Shown piece after piece: positions 52,187 to 60,227 of a DNA stretch of 64,000 bases; positions within the stretch are counted from its first letter, which is position 1; the number at the start of each line of letters is the position of its first letter. Source of the DNA: Rhizobium sp. JAB6 (lineage in GTDB: Bacteria; Pseudomonadota; Alphaproteobacteria; Rhizobiales; Rhizobiaceae); the NCBI RefSeq assembly GCF_003024605.1, contig NZ_PYJQ01000001.1, positions 591,001 to 655,000 on the forward strand, given 5' to 3'. The notes under the pieces are model-generated. The model saw nothing but the letters and a program-made list of their open reading frames with translations, made no database searches and had not been told where the DNA came from. The translations under genes were made by a program, and so were the position numbers.

Positions 52187-54727
52187 ATGTTCATTGACAA
52201 GATACTGTCGCGTTTCAACATCAGGACGAAGGTTCTGATATTCGTCCTGCCGTTCGTCATCAGCATTTCTGCCGTGGGGCTTACGGGGCTTTATGCGTCG
52301 GGCCTGCTTCAGGGGCGCATGGAGATTTCCAACAGCGTCCTGCAGTCCCTGACCGGGTTCAAGAACCTTTACGGTTCCATGGACGATTTCCTGCGCATCA
52401 CCAACGTTCGCCAGCGCGACAAGCTCTATGAGGACATCAAGTCGCAGCAGAGCGTGCTCAATTCGACGCTCAGTCAGCTTGGCCCGGAGGCGGAGGGCCG
52501 CGACAACCTGACCGAGGCGACGACGAAGACTGCCGACTTGTCCAACCTCGTCGGCAGGCTGTGGTCGCTGCACGAACAGGAACTATCGCTGCGCAAGACG
52601 ATCGACGATGCCCAGCGCGCCCTGATCAGCGCCCGCTTCAACGTCAATTTCAACAGCCAGCAGCTTGAAGACCAGATGCGCAAGGATCAGGCGGATGCGA
52701 CCTCGACTTTGCGCTCTGCCGATCGCTTGCTGAAGGGCGGGGACATGCTCGTCTCCGTGGCCGAAGATTTCAACAAGGCGGCGACCCCAGCCGACAAGGT
52801 CAAGCTTCTGAAGGATCGTCTGCCGGATCTGAACAAGGCGCAGCGGTCGATCGACCTGGCCTTGCCGCAGAACCAGAAGAGCGTCGTCCAGTCGCTGGTA
52901 GGCACGATCAAGGATCTCGCCGCCTTTACCGAAAGCACGGATGCTCCGACCGACGACACGATCACCAATATCGGCCGGCTGCTCTCGCGCTTCCGCCAGA
53001 CCTCGACCTATACGCAGCTGACGGCGACGCAGATGATGCGTCAGGCGACCACGACCTTCGTGTCCCTCGACGCCCGCGTCGCACAGACCAATTCGGTCCT
53101 GCAGGATACGCGCCGTCTGCAGGATTCCATCTATTCGCTGCAGCTGGTCCTGGCGGATTTCGACGCCAATACCAACAAGGACAATCTCGTCCGCCTGCGC
53201 CAGGAAGTCTCCAAGCTCGGCGGCGATATCGATACGCTGAACCAGAGCGCCAAGAGCATGGATTTTGCCGGCGATATCGACTCGGCCATTCGTCCGGCGA
53301 TCAAATCCATGGATGACGCCGGCGGCAAACTGGTCGAAACCATCGACCAGCGGATCGCCGAATATGCCGGCGCCCGACAGCAGCTCGATCAGGTCTGGGG
53401 TCAGCTCACCGCTTTCGCTGAGACGCAGAAGCAGAGCGCCGGCAGCGAGCGCAACCAGGCAAATTCCATATCCATCCTCGCAACCGCGCTTGGCATCATC
53501 CTTTCGGTTGCCGGCGGCATCGCGCTCGTCCTGACGCTGCAGCGCCCGATCGGCCAGATCACCGCCGCCATGCGCCGCATCGCCGACGGCATGCTGGAGA
53601 CTTCGATCTCCGGTGAGCAGCGCCGCGACGAAATCGGCGATATGGCCCGCGCCCTCGGCATCTTCAAGGAAAACGCCATCTCGAAAATTCGTATCGAGGA
53701 ACAGAGCGACGAGGAGCGTGCGGCCGCAGAGCACGAACGTCAGCGCAACGACGCCGAAAAGCGGGAACTGGACCGTCAGATCGACTATGCCGTCAGCGAG
53801 CTTGCCGCCGGTCTCGAGCGGCTTGCCCAGGGCGATATTTCGGCAACGATCGACAAGCCATTCATCGGCCGCCTCGAGCAGCTCCGTCAGGATTTCAACA
53901 GTTCGCTGTCCCGGCTGCAGCAGACGCTGAGCCAGGTTCGCAGCAATGTCGAGATGATCCAGAGCAATGGCGCTCAGATGGCGGCTTCCGCCGAGGCTCT
54001 GTCGAAGCGCACCGAGCAGCAGGCTTCTTCGCTGGAGCAGACCGCCGCCGCCGTTGACCAGATCACCACGACGGTTCGTTCGTCTGCCGAACGCGCCAAG
54101 GATGCGGATGCGATCGTGCGCGAAGCCAAGCGCAGCGCCGACGACAGCTCCGTCGTCGTCGGCAATGCCATCGATGCGATGTCGCGCATCGAGGACGCCT
54201 CCCGCCGGATCGAGCAGATCATCGGCGTCATCGACGAGATCGCCTTTCAGACCAACCTTCTGGCGCTCAATGCAGGCATCGAAGCCGCCCGTGCCGGCGA
54301 TGCCGGCAAGGGGTTTGCAGTCGTTGCCATGGAGGTACGCGAACTTGCACAGCGTTCGGCCGCTGCCGCCAAGGAGATCAAGGGACTTATCAACAAGTCG
54401 ACCGAGGAGGTCAATTCCGGCTCGCAGTTCGTGCAGGAGGCCGGTTCGGTACTGGCGCAGATCAGCAGTCAGATCGTGACGATCAGCCACCATGTGGAAA
54501 TGATCGCCCGCGCCAGCCACGACCAGGCAGGCGCCCTGCAGGAGGTCAACTCGTCGGTCAATCACATGGACCAGATGACGCAGCAGAATGCCGGCATGGT
54601 TGAGGAAACCACGGCTGCCAGCCGCGAACTTGCCGCGGAGGCCGATGCCTTGCTGCACCTCATCCAACAGTTCAAGATCGAGGCTGGCTACAGCACGAAT
54701 TACATGCGCGAGCAGGCGGCGGCCTGA
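52187..54727 (+). CDS. Methyl-accepting chemotaxis protein with large helical sensor domain
   Basis: The product has 846 residues from the ATG at 52187 (GAGG about 11 bases upstream). A membrane helix (about 15-38) is followed by an unusually long periplasmic region (about 40-425, helical bundle type), a second helix (about 427-449), a HAMP domain and the signalling domain. The hairpin tip IDEIAFQTNLLALNAGIEAARAGDAGKGFAVVAMEVRELAQRS is canonical. The end (YMREQAAA) lacks the CheR-tethering pentapeptide. The ligand is unknown; the polyamine genes on both sides make polyamines or related amines worth testing. A strong terminator follows. Confidence 0.9.
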   Translation: MFIDKILSRFNIRTKVLIFVLPFVISISAVGLTGLYASGLLQGRMEISNSVLQSLTGFKNLYGSMDDFLRITNVRQRDKLYEDIKSQQSVLNSTLSQLGPEAEGRDNLTEATTKTADLSNLVGRLWSLHEQELSLRKTIDDAQRALISARFNVNFNSQQLEDQMRKDQADATSTLRSADRLLKGGDMLVSVAEDFNKAATPADKVKLLKDRLPDLNKAQRSIDLALPQNQKSVVQSLVGTIKDLAAFTESTDAPTDDTITNIGRLLSRFRQTSTYTQLTATQMMRQATTTFVSLDARVAQTNSVLQDTRRLQDSIYSLQLVLADFDANTNKDNLVRLRQEVSKLGGDIDTLNQSAKSMDFAGDIDSAIRPAIKSMDDAGGKLVETIDQRIAEYAGARQQLDQVWGQLTAFAETQKQSAGSERNQANSISILATALGIILSVAGGIALVLTLQRPIGQITAAMRRIADGMLETSISGEQRRDEIGDMARALGIFKENAISKIRIEEQSDEERAAAEHERQRNDAEKRELDRQIDYAVSELAAGLERLAQGDISATIDKPFIGRLEQLRQDFNSSLSRLQQTLSQVRSNVEMIQSNGAQMAASAEALSKRTEQQASSLEQTAAAVDQITTTVRSSAERAKDADAIVREAKRSADDSSVVVGNAIDAMSRIEDASRRIEQIIGVIDEIAFQTNLLALNAGIEAARAGDAGKGFAVVAMEVRELAQRSAAAAKEIKGLINKSTEEVNSGSQFVQEAGSVLAQISSQIVTISHHVEMIARASHDQAGALQEVNSSVNHMDQMTQQNAGMVEETTAASRELAAEADALLHLIQQFKIEAGYSTNYMREQAAA

Positions 54728-54960
54728 CCGCAGCTATCGTTGCCATTGCAGGCGGATCGGCCGGTTTCCGGCCGGTCCGCCTTTTTCATTGCCTTGCGGC
54801 GGGTGTTCAAGACCGCAAATATCCGTCCAATCCATATGAAGAGGCGTGGCGGCTCGAACCCATAATCGAGGTAGAATAGATCCTCGTTGCGGCGCCATTG
54901 CTCTTCGCGCGCCAGGCTTTGTAGTTCTATGGCCTTCGCCAGAGCCATGCTGTCCATCAT
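54700..54960 (-). CDS. Small hypothetical protein overlapping the chemoreceptor 3' end
   Basis: The product has 86 residues from the ATG at 54960, with AAGGAGA 9 bases upstream. The first 60 or so residues are coherent (MALAKAIELQSLAREEQWRRNEDLFYLDYGFEPPRLFIWIGRIFAVLNTRRK). The last 28 are Cys/Ala/Gly-rich and are encoded opposite the chemoreceptor terminator and 3' end (28-base overlap). The tail may be a read-through past an old stop. The gene diverges from the LysR gene. Confidence 0.5.
   Translation of the reverse strand: MMDSMALAKAIELQSLAREEQWRRNEDLFYLDYGFEPPRLFIWIGRIFAVLNTRRKAMKKADRPETGRSACNGNDSCGQAAACSRM
54751..54786 (+). terminator. Rho-independent terminator of the chemoreceptor gene
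   Basis: A 14-bp stem (54751-54764, 54768-54781; one T-G wobble) with a TTT loop runs into five T residues. It lies within the coding frame of the convergent small gene. Confidence 0.88.
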
Positions 54961-55051
54961 CACGAGATGTCTCCTTCCTGTGAGGCATCTCTTCAAATAC
55001 ACATCGGAATTTGCTTTATAAACAGCTATGATCGGCTTATGTTTTTCAATT

Positions 55052-55924
55052 ATGAAAAACACGACGTGGGATTCCTACCAGCTCTTTCTCGATGTAGCCC
55101 GTGGTGGTGGCCTCACGGGGGCCGCCGCTTCGAGCGGCCTCAGCCCGGCGACGATCGGCCGGCGGATGCTGGAGCTGGAAGCGCAGATCGGCCGCCCCCT
55201 CTTTGAGCGCAGCCAGGCCGGCTACACGCTGACCGGTGATGGTCAGGCACTGTTCGATCAGCTGCTGGAGATGGAGGCGGCTGCCCGCAAGGTCGACAGC
55301 TGGCAGCGCGACGGCCAGGGCATGTCCGTCGTCCGCATCGCTGCCGGCACCTGGGTCGGCTGGCTGCTCAGCCAGAACATGCCGACCATCTGCTCGGAGC
55401 GGGACGGCTTCCGCATCGACCTGCATCTCGGCGAGCGTCGCGCCAGCCTTGCCCATCGCGAGAGCGATATCGGCATCCGCGCCTTCGAGCCGGAAGAGAC
55501 CAATCTCGCCGCCATCAAGATCGGCGATGTCGCCTATGCCGCCTATCAGGCCCGCAATATGCGCTTTGTCGGCCCGCAGCGCTGGATTGCCGTGGCGGAG
55601 GAGGAGGCGATCTCGGCCTATCTGCGCTGGCCGCATCAGAACAAGCGCGAGGAAATGGCCTTCACGGTCAGCCGCCCGCGCTCGCTGCACGATCTGGTGC
55701 TTGCCGGATCCGGCGTTGCCGTTCTGCCCTGTTTCGTCGGAGATCAGGAGCCGCGACTGGAGCGAGTGGGGGAGGAAATCGCGGAGCTGCGCCACCGGCA
55801 ATGGATCGTCATGAACAATGCCGACCGCCATCGCCGCGAAATCCGCACCGTGGTCGACCGCATGACCAAGCTGCTGAAAAGTCATGCCGAACTTTTTGCC
55901 GGCAAGCGCCCGACATATGCGTAA
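55052..55924 (+). CDS. LysR-family transcriptional regulator
   Basis: The product has 290 residues from the ATG at 55052. The N-terminal helix-turn-helix is WDSYQLFLDVARGGGLTGAAASSGLSPATIGRRMLELEAQIGRPLFER, and the rest is a LysR effector domain, somewhat shorter than usual. It is divergent from the small reverse gene and 185 bases upstream of the polyamine transporter, so it may control either. The target is not shown by the sequence. Confidence 0.85.
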   Translation: MKNTTWDSYQLFLDVARGGGLTGAAASSGLSPATIGRRMLELEAQIGRPLFERSQAGYTLTGDGQALFDQLLEMEAAARKVDSWQRDGQGMSVVRIAAGTWVGWLLSQNMPTICSERDGFRIDLHLGERRASLAHRESDIGIRAFEPEETNLAAIKIGDVAYAAYQARNMRFVGPQRWIAVAEEEAISAYLRWPHQNKREEMAFTVSRPRSLHDLVLAGSGVAVLPCFVGDQEPRLERVGEEIAELRHRQWIVMNNADRHRREIRTVVDRMTKLLKSHAELFAGKRPTYA

Positions 55925-55992
55925 TCTATCGCCTCCACGCCCGCTTTCCAAGGCACGAGTGTGTCTTGGAGACGAGGGACCGCAAAGACTTG

Positions 55993-56016
55993 AAAGCGTG
56001 TGAGCCGACGCTTTTT
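55993..56016 (+). terminator. Terminator after the LysR gene
   Basis: AAAGCGT (55993-55999) pairs with ACGCTTT (56008-56014) around an 8-base loop, followed by TTCCC. It separates the LysR gene from potF. Confidence 0.6.
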
Positions 56017-56108
56017 CCCTTGTCGCCTTCCGATTTCCTTTCTAGTCTAACGGGAAAAACAGAGGGTTGGGCATCGCCTGGATGTCCTTGAACAAAACAG
56101 GAGAGACT

Positions 56109-57206
56109 ATGAAGTCCATGTTCGCACGGCTTGCAGCAACGGCGTTCGCTGTCGTTTCGCTGGCAACGGTCGCTCAGGCAGAAGACAAGGTTGTCAACAT
56201 CTATAACTGGTCGGATTATATCGACAATTCGATCCTGGCGGATTTCACCAAGGAAACCGGCATCAAGGTCGTCTACGACACCTTCGACCAGAACGAGACG
56301 CTTGAAACGAAGCTGCTGGCCGGCAAGACCGGCTATGACGTCGTCGTGCCGACGGCTTACTTCCTGCAGCGCCAGATCAAGGCCGGTGTCTTCCAGAAGC
56401 TCGACAAGTCCAAGCTGCCGAACATCTCCAACATGTGGGATACGGTGCAGCAGCGCATCGCCACCTACGACCCGGGCAATCAGTACGCCATCGACTACAT
56501 GTGGGGCACCAGCGGCGTCGGCTATAATGTCGACAAGGTGAAGCAGATCCTCGGCACCGATGCGGCACCCGATATCAACGTGATCTTCGATCCCGCGCTG
56601 GCTGCCAAGTTCACGGATTGCGGCATCTATGTGCTGGATTCGCCGACGGACGTCATTCCGGCCGCCCTGCGCTATCTGGGTCTCGATCCGAATTCGACCA
56701 AGCAGGAAGACTTCAAGAAGGCCGAGGATCTCCTGACCGCGATCCGTCCCTTCGTCCGCAAATTCCACTCCTCGGAATATATCAATGCGCTTGCCAATGG
56801 CGACATCTGCCTGGCGTTTGGCTATTCCGGCGACGTGCTGCAGGCCCGCAACCGCGCCGCCGAAGCCAAGAACGGCGTCAACATCGCCTATTCGATCCCG
56901 ACGAAGGGCGCGCAGATGTGGTTCGACGTCATGGCGATCCCCGCCGATGCGCCGCATGTCGAAGAGGCGCATATCTTCCTCAACTACATCATGAAGCCGG
57001 AAGTCATCGCCAAGGCGAGCAACTTCACCTCCTATGCCAACGGCAACAAGGCATCGCAGCAGTTCGTGAGCAAGGACGTGCTGGACGACCCGTCCGTCTA
57101 TCCGACAGATGCGGTCCGCGAGAAGCTGTTCACGCTGACCCCATGGGACGCGAAAACGCAGCGCGTGGCGACGCGCCTGTGGACAAAGGTCACGACAGGC
57201 CAATAA
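56109..57206 (+). CDS. potF: Polyamine ABC transporter, periplasmic binding protein (PotF type)
   Basis: The product has 365 residues from the ATG at 56109, with AGGAGAG upstream. A signal peptide (about 1-24, ending VAQA) is followed by the PotD/PotF domain: VVNIYNWSDYIDNSILADFTKETGIKVVYD and AIDYMWGTSGVGYN. This points to putrescine or spermidine binding. A stable hairpin between it and the ATPase gene probably raises its expression over the membrane parts. Confidence 0.92.
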   Translation: MKSMFARLAATAFAVVSLATVAQAEDKVVNIYNWSDYIDNSILADFTKETGIKVVYDTFDQNETLETKLLAGKTGYDVVVPTAYFLQRQIKAGVFQKLDKSKLPNISNMWDTVQQRIATYDPGNQYAIDYMWGTSGVGYNVDKVKQILGTDAAPDINVIFDPALAAKFTDCGIYVLDSPTDVIPAALRYLGLDPNSTKQEDFKKAEDLLTAIRPFVRKFHSSEYINALANGDICLAFGYSGDVLQARNRAAEAKNGVNIAYSIPTKGAQMWFDVMAIPADAPHVEEAHIFLNYIMKPEVIAKASNFTSYANGNKASQQFVSKDVLDDPSVYPTDAVREKLFTLTPWDAKTQRVATRLWTKVTTGQ

Positions 57207-57214
57207 ATCGAAGC

Positions 57215-57244
57215 GGCCCGGACGGCAACGTCCGGGCCTTTCCT
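57215..57244 (+). terminator. Intercistronic hairpin/attenuator between potF and potG
   Basis: A perfect 10-bp stem GGCCCGGACG/CGTCCGGGCC (57215-57224, 57229-57238) with a GCAA tetraloop is followed by TTTCCTT. It may end part of the transcription after potF. Confidence 0.75.
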
Positions 57245-57336
57245 TATGAGGATAAAGTCAGGAATCACGAGCGTGCCGGGATGGGGAAGAGCCGGCGCGA
57301 CGCGCGCCCATCCGGGCATCCATTTGGGGATAGATA

Positions 57337-58479
57337 ATGAAGTCACTCGGTAATATCCGGCGTTCCTTTGCTCCTTGGGCCGATCCTTCGGCCAAGCCTT
57401 ACATTTCCTTCAAGAACGTGACGAAGAAGTTCGGTGATTTCACTGCCGTCGATAACCTCTCCCTGAATATCTACAATCGTGAATTCTTCGCTCTTCTCGG
57501 CGCATCGGGCTGCGGCAAGTCCACGCTTCTGCGCATGCTGGCGGGCTTCGAGCAGCCGACCACGGGCGAGATCGTGCTCGATAGCCAGGACCTTGCCGGT
57601 ACGCCGCCCTATCGCCGTCCCGTCAACATGATGTTCCAGTCCTACGCGCTGTTTCCGCACATGTCGGTGGAAAAGAACATCGCCTTCGGCCTGCGCCAGG
57701 ACGGCATGCCGAAGGCCGAGATCGACGACCGCGTCGGGCAGATGCTGAAGCTCGTCAAGCTCGAGCAGTTCGCCAAGCGCAAACCCAACCAGCTTTCCGG
57801 CGGCCAGCGTCAGCGCGTGGCTTTGGCGCGCTCGCTAGCGAAACGTCCGAAGGTGCTGCTGCTCGACGAGCCGCTCGGCGCGCTCGACAAGAAACTGCGT
57901 GAGGAAACGCAGTTCGAGCTCATGGATCTGCAGCAGAGCCTGGGGCTGACCTTTGTCGTGGTCACCCATGACCAGGAAGAGGCGATGACGATGGCCGACC
58001 GTATCGCGGTCATGAGCCACGGCAAGGTGGTACAGGTGGCAACGCCGGCCGAGATCTACGAGGCGCCCAATTGCCGCTTCGTCGCCGACTTCATTGGTGA
58101 CGTGAATATCCTCGACGGCAACGTCACCTCGGCGCAAGCGGGCGTCGTCGAGATCGCGGTCGATTCGGGATTCGCGGTGCGCACCGCTTCTGGCGATATG
58201 CCGTCGGCAGGAACTCGCGCAAGCCTTGCCATCCGTCCGGAAAAGCTTCGGGTTTCGCCGCGCCCGCCGGCCAATGCATCCCTCAATGCCGCCGAAGGCG
58301 AGATCTGGGACATCGCCTATCTCGGCGACATGACCGTTTTCCACGTCAAGCTGAAGAGCGGCCAAGTGGTCAAGGCTTCCTCGCTGAATGCCGTGCGCGC
58401 TGTGGAAGAGCCCTTCACCTACGATCAGAACGTCTGGGTCTCCTTCGACGAAAATGCCGGCGTCTTGCTGAAGGATTGA
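57337..58479 (+). CDS. potG: Polyamine ABC transporter ATPase (PotG type)
   Basis: The product has 380 residues: Walker A GASGCGKST, signature LSGGQRQRVALARSL, Walker B VLLLDEPLGALD and switch VTHDQEEAM. The C-terminal TOBE domain is present. GGGGATA lies before the ATG. It belongs to the potFGHI operon. Confidence 0.93.
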   Translation: MKSLGNIRRSFAPWADPSAKPYISFKNVTKKFGDFTAVDNLSLNIYNREFFALLGASGCGKSTLLRMLAGFEQPTTGEIVLDSQDLAGTPPYRRPVNMMFQSYALFPHMSVEKNIAFGLRQDGMPKAEIDDRVGQMLKLVKLEQFAKRKPNQLSGGQRQRVALARSLAKRPKVLLLDEPLGALDKKLREETQFELMDLQQSLGLTFVVVTHDQEEAMTMADRIAVMSHGKVVQVATPAEIYEAPNCRFVADFIGDVNILDGNVTSAQAGVVEIAVDSGFAVRTASGDMPSAGTRASLAIRPEKLRVSPRPPANASLNAAEGEIWDIAYLGDMTVFHVKLKSGQVVKASSLNAVRAVEEPFTYDQNVWVSFDENAGVLLKD

Positions 58480-58481
58480 TC

Positions 58482-59393
58482 ATGAAAGCGCTCGGTTCCC
58501 TAATCTATCAGCGCCTCGTGATCGTCGTTCCCTATGCCTGGTTGCTGCTCTTCTTTCTTGCGCCCTTCCTTATCGTCTTCCGCATCTCGCTGTCGACGAA
58601 GGCTTTGTCGGTGCCGCCCTATGATCCGTCCTTCGCCTGGAGCGACAGCTTCAGTGACTGGTGGGACAAGCTGCAGACCATGTCGTTCGATAACTACACA
58701 TGGCTTACCGGCGATCCTCTCTACATGAACGCCTATATCGAGAGCCTGCAGATCGCCGGCATCTCGACGCTATTGACGCTCATGATTGCCTATCCGATCG
58801 CCTACGGCATGGCACAGGCGCCGCGCACGATCCGGCCGACCTTGCTGATGCTGGTCATCCTGCCCTTCTGGACGAGCTTTCTGATCCGCGTCTATTCCTG
58901 GATGTCCATTCTCAGCACGACGGGCCTCTTGAACCAGCTGCTGATGGCGCTCGGGATCATCCACGAGCCGCTTGTCATCCTTAATACCAATACCGCCGTC
59001 TATATCGGCATGGTGTATTCCTACCTGCCCTTCATGGTGCTGCCGCTCTATTCTGCACTCGAGAAGATGGACGGCACGCTGATCGAGGCAGCACAGGATC
59101 TCGGCTGCACGCCGATCGGCGCCTTCTGGCGCGTCACCTTTCCGCTCTCCATTCCCGGCATCGTCGCCGGCTGCATGCTGGTCTTCATCCCGGCCGTCGG
59201 CGAGTTTGTCATCCCCGACCTGCTCGGCGGCTCGCAGACGCTGATGATCGGCAAGGTGCTCTGGACGGAGTTCTACAGCAATACCGACTGGCCGCTCGCA
59301 TCGGCGGTGGCGACCATTCTGCTTCTGATGCTGGTGGTGCCCATCGTCTTCTTCCAGCATTTCCAGGCCAAGGCCGACGAGAAGGGGAGATAA
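58482..59393 (+). CDS. potH: Polyamine ABC transporter permease (PotH type)
   Basis: The product has 303 residues from the ATG at 58482, with AAGGA 6 bases upstream. Six membrane helices; the EAA loop reads KMDGTLIEAAQDLGCTPIGAFWRVTFPLSIPG. Its start is 2 bases after the potG stop. Confidence 0.92.
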   Translation: MKALGSLIYQRLVIVVPYAWLLLFFLAPFLIVFRISLSTKALSVPPYDPSFAWSDSFSDWWDKLQTMSFDNYTWLTGDPLYMNAYIESLQIAGISTLLTLMIAYPIAYGMAQAPRTIRPTLLMLVILPFWTSFLIRVYSWMSILSTTGLLNQLLMALGIIHEPLVILNTNTAVYIGMVYSYLPFMVLPLYSALEKMDGTLIEAAQDLGCTPIGAFWRVTFPLSIPGIVAGCMLVFIPAVGEFVIPDLLGGSQTLMIGKVLWTEFYSNTDWPLASAVATILLLMLVVPIVFFQHFQAKADEKGR

Positions 59394-59396
59394 TTT

Positions 59397-60212
59397 ATGA
59401 TCCGCTGGTCCCGCTTCAATATCGTCTCGGTCACGCTCGGTCTGGCCTTCCTCTACCTGCCGATCCTGCTGCTGGTCATCTATTCCTTCAACAGCTCGCG
59501 TCTCGTCACCGTCTGGGGCGGTTTCTCGACGCAATGGTACGTGCATCTTTTCAGCAATGATACGATGCTGAATGCCGCATGGCTGACGGTCCGCATCGCT
59601 CTGCTTTCAGCGACGATTGCAACGGTGCTCGGCACGCTTGCGGCCATTACCCTTGTACGCTGCACGCGTTTTCGCGGCCGCATCCTGTTTTCAGGCATGA
59701 TCTATGCGCCGCTGGTCATGCCAGACGTCATCACCGGCCTGTCGCTGCTGCTGCTCTTCGTGACGTCGGGCGTCGATCGCGGCTTCTGGACAATCGTCAT
59801 GGCGCATACGACGCTGACCATGTGTTTCGTCGCCGTCGTCGTGCAGTCCCGTCTGCTGACCTTCGATCGTTCCATCGAGGAGGCGGCGATGGATCTCGGT
59901 GCGCCGCCGGTGCGCACCTTTTTCGAGGTGACGCTGCCGATCATCGCCCCGGCCGTCTTCTCCGGCTGGGTGCTGGCGCTCACCTTGTCGCTCGACGATC
60001 TGGTGATTGCGACCTTTGCTTCCGGTGCGGGCGCCAAGACCCTGCCGATGCTGATCTATAGTCAGGTGAAGCTTGGCGTGACGCCGGAAATCAACGCGAT
60101 CTGCACCATCCTGATCGGTGTCGTGACTATCGGCGTCATTTGTACGTCCATCGTGACGAAGCGTCGCGAAGTGCAGCGGCAAAGAGACGAGCAGGCCGCC
60201 GCCGCTGCCTGA
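59397..60212 (+). CDS. potI: Polyamine ABC transporter permease (PotI type)
   Basis: The product has 271 residues with about six membrane helices and the EAA loop RSIEEAAMDLGAPPVRTFFEVTLPIIAP. It ends the potFGHI operon, 15 bases from the convergent AsmA-family gene. No terminator hairpin is visible between them. Confidence 0.92.
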   Translation: MIRWSRFNIVSVTLGLAFLYLPILLLVIYSFNSSRLVTVWGGFSTQWYVHLFSNDTMLNAAWLTVRIALLSATIATVLGTLAAITLVRCTRFRGRILFSGMIYAPLVMPDVITGLSLLLLFVTSGVDRGFWTIVMAHTTLTMCFVAVVVQSRLLTFDRSIEEAAMDLGAPPVRTFFEVTLPIIAPAVFSGWVLALTLSLDDLVIATFASGAGAKTLPMLIYSQVKLGVTPEINAICTILIGVVTIGVICTSIVTKRREVQRQRDEQAAAAA

Positions 60213-60227
60213 AGCAGATGTCAGCGG

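Noticed and set aside
52583-54667. A 694-codon reverse frame opposite the chemoreceptor gene
   Set aside because: The chemoreceptor has all expected domains in order; the reverse frame has none.
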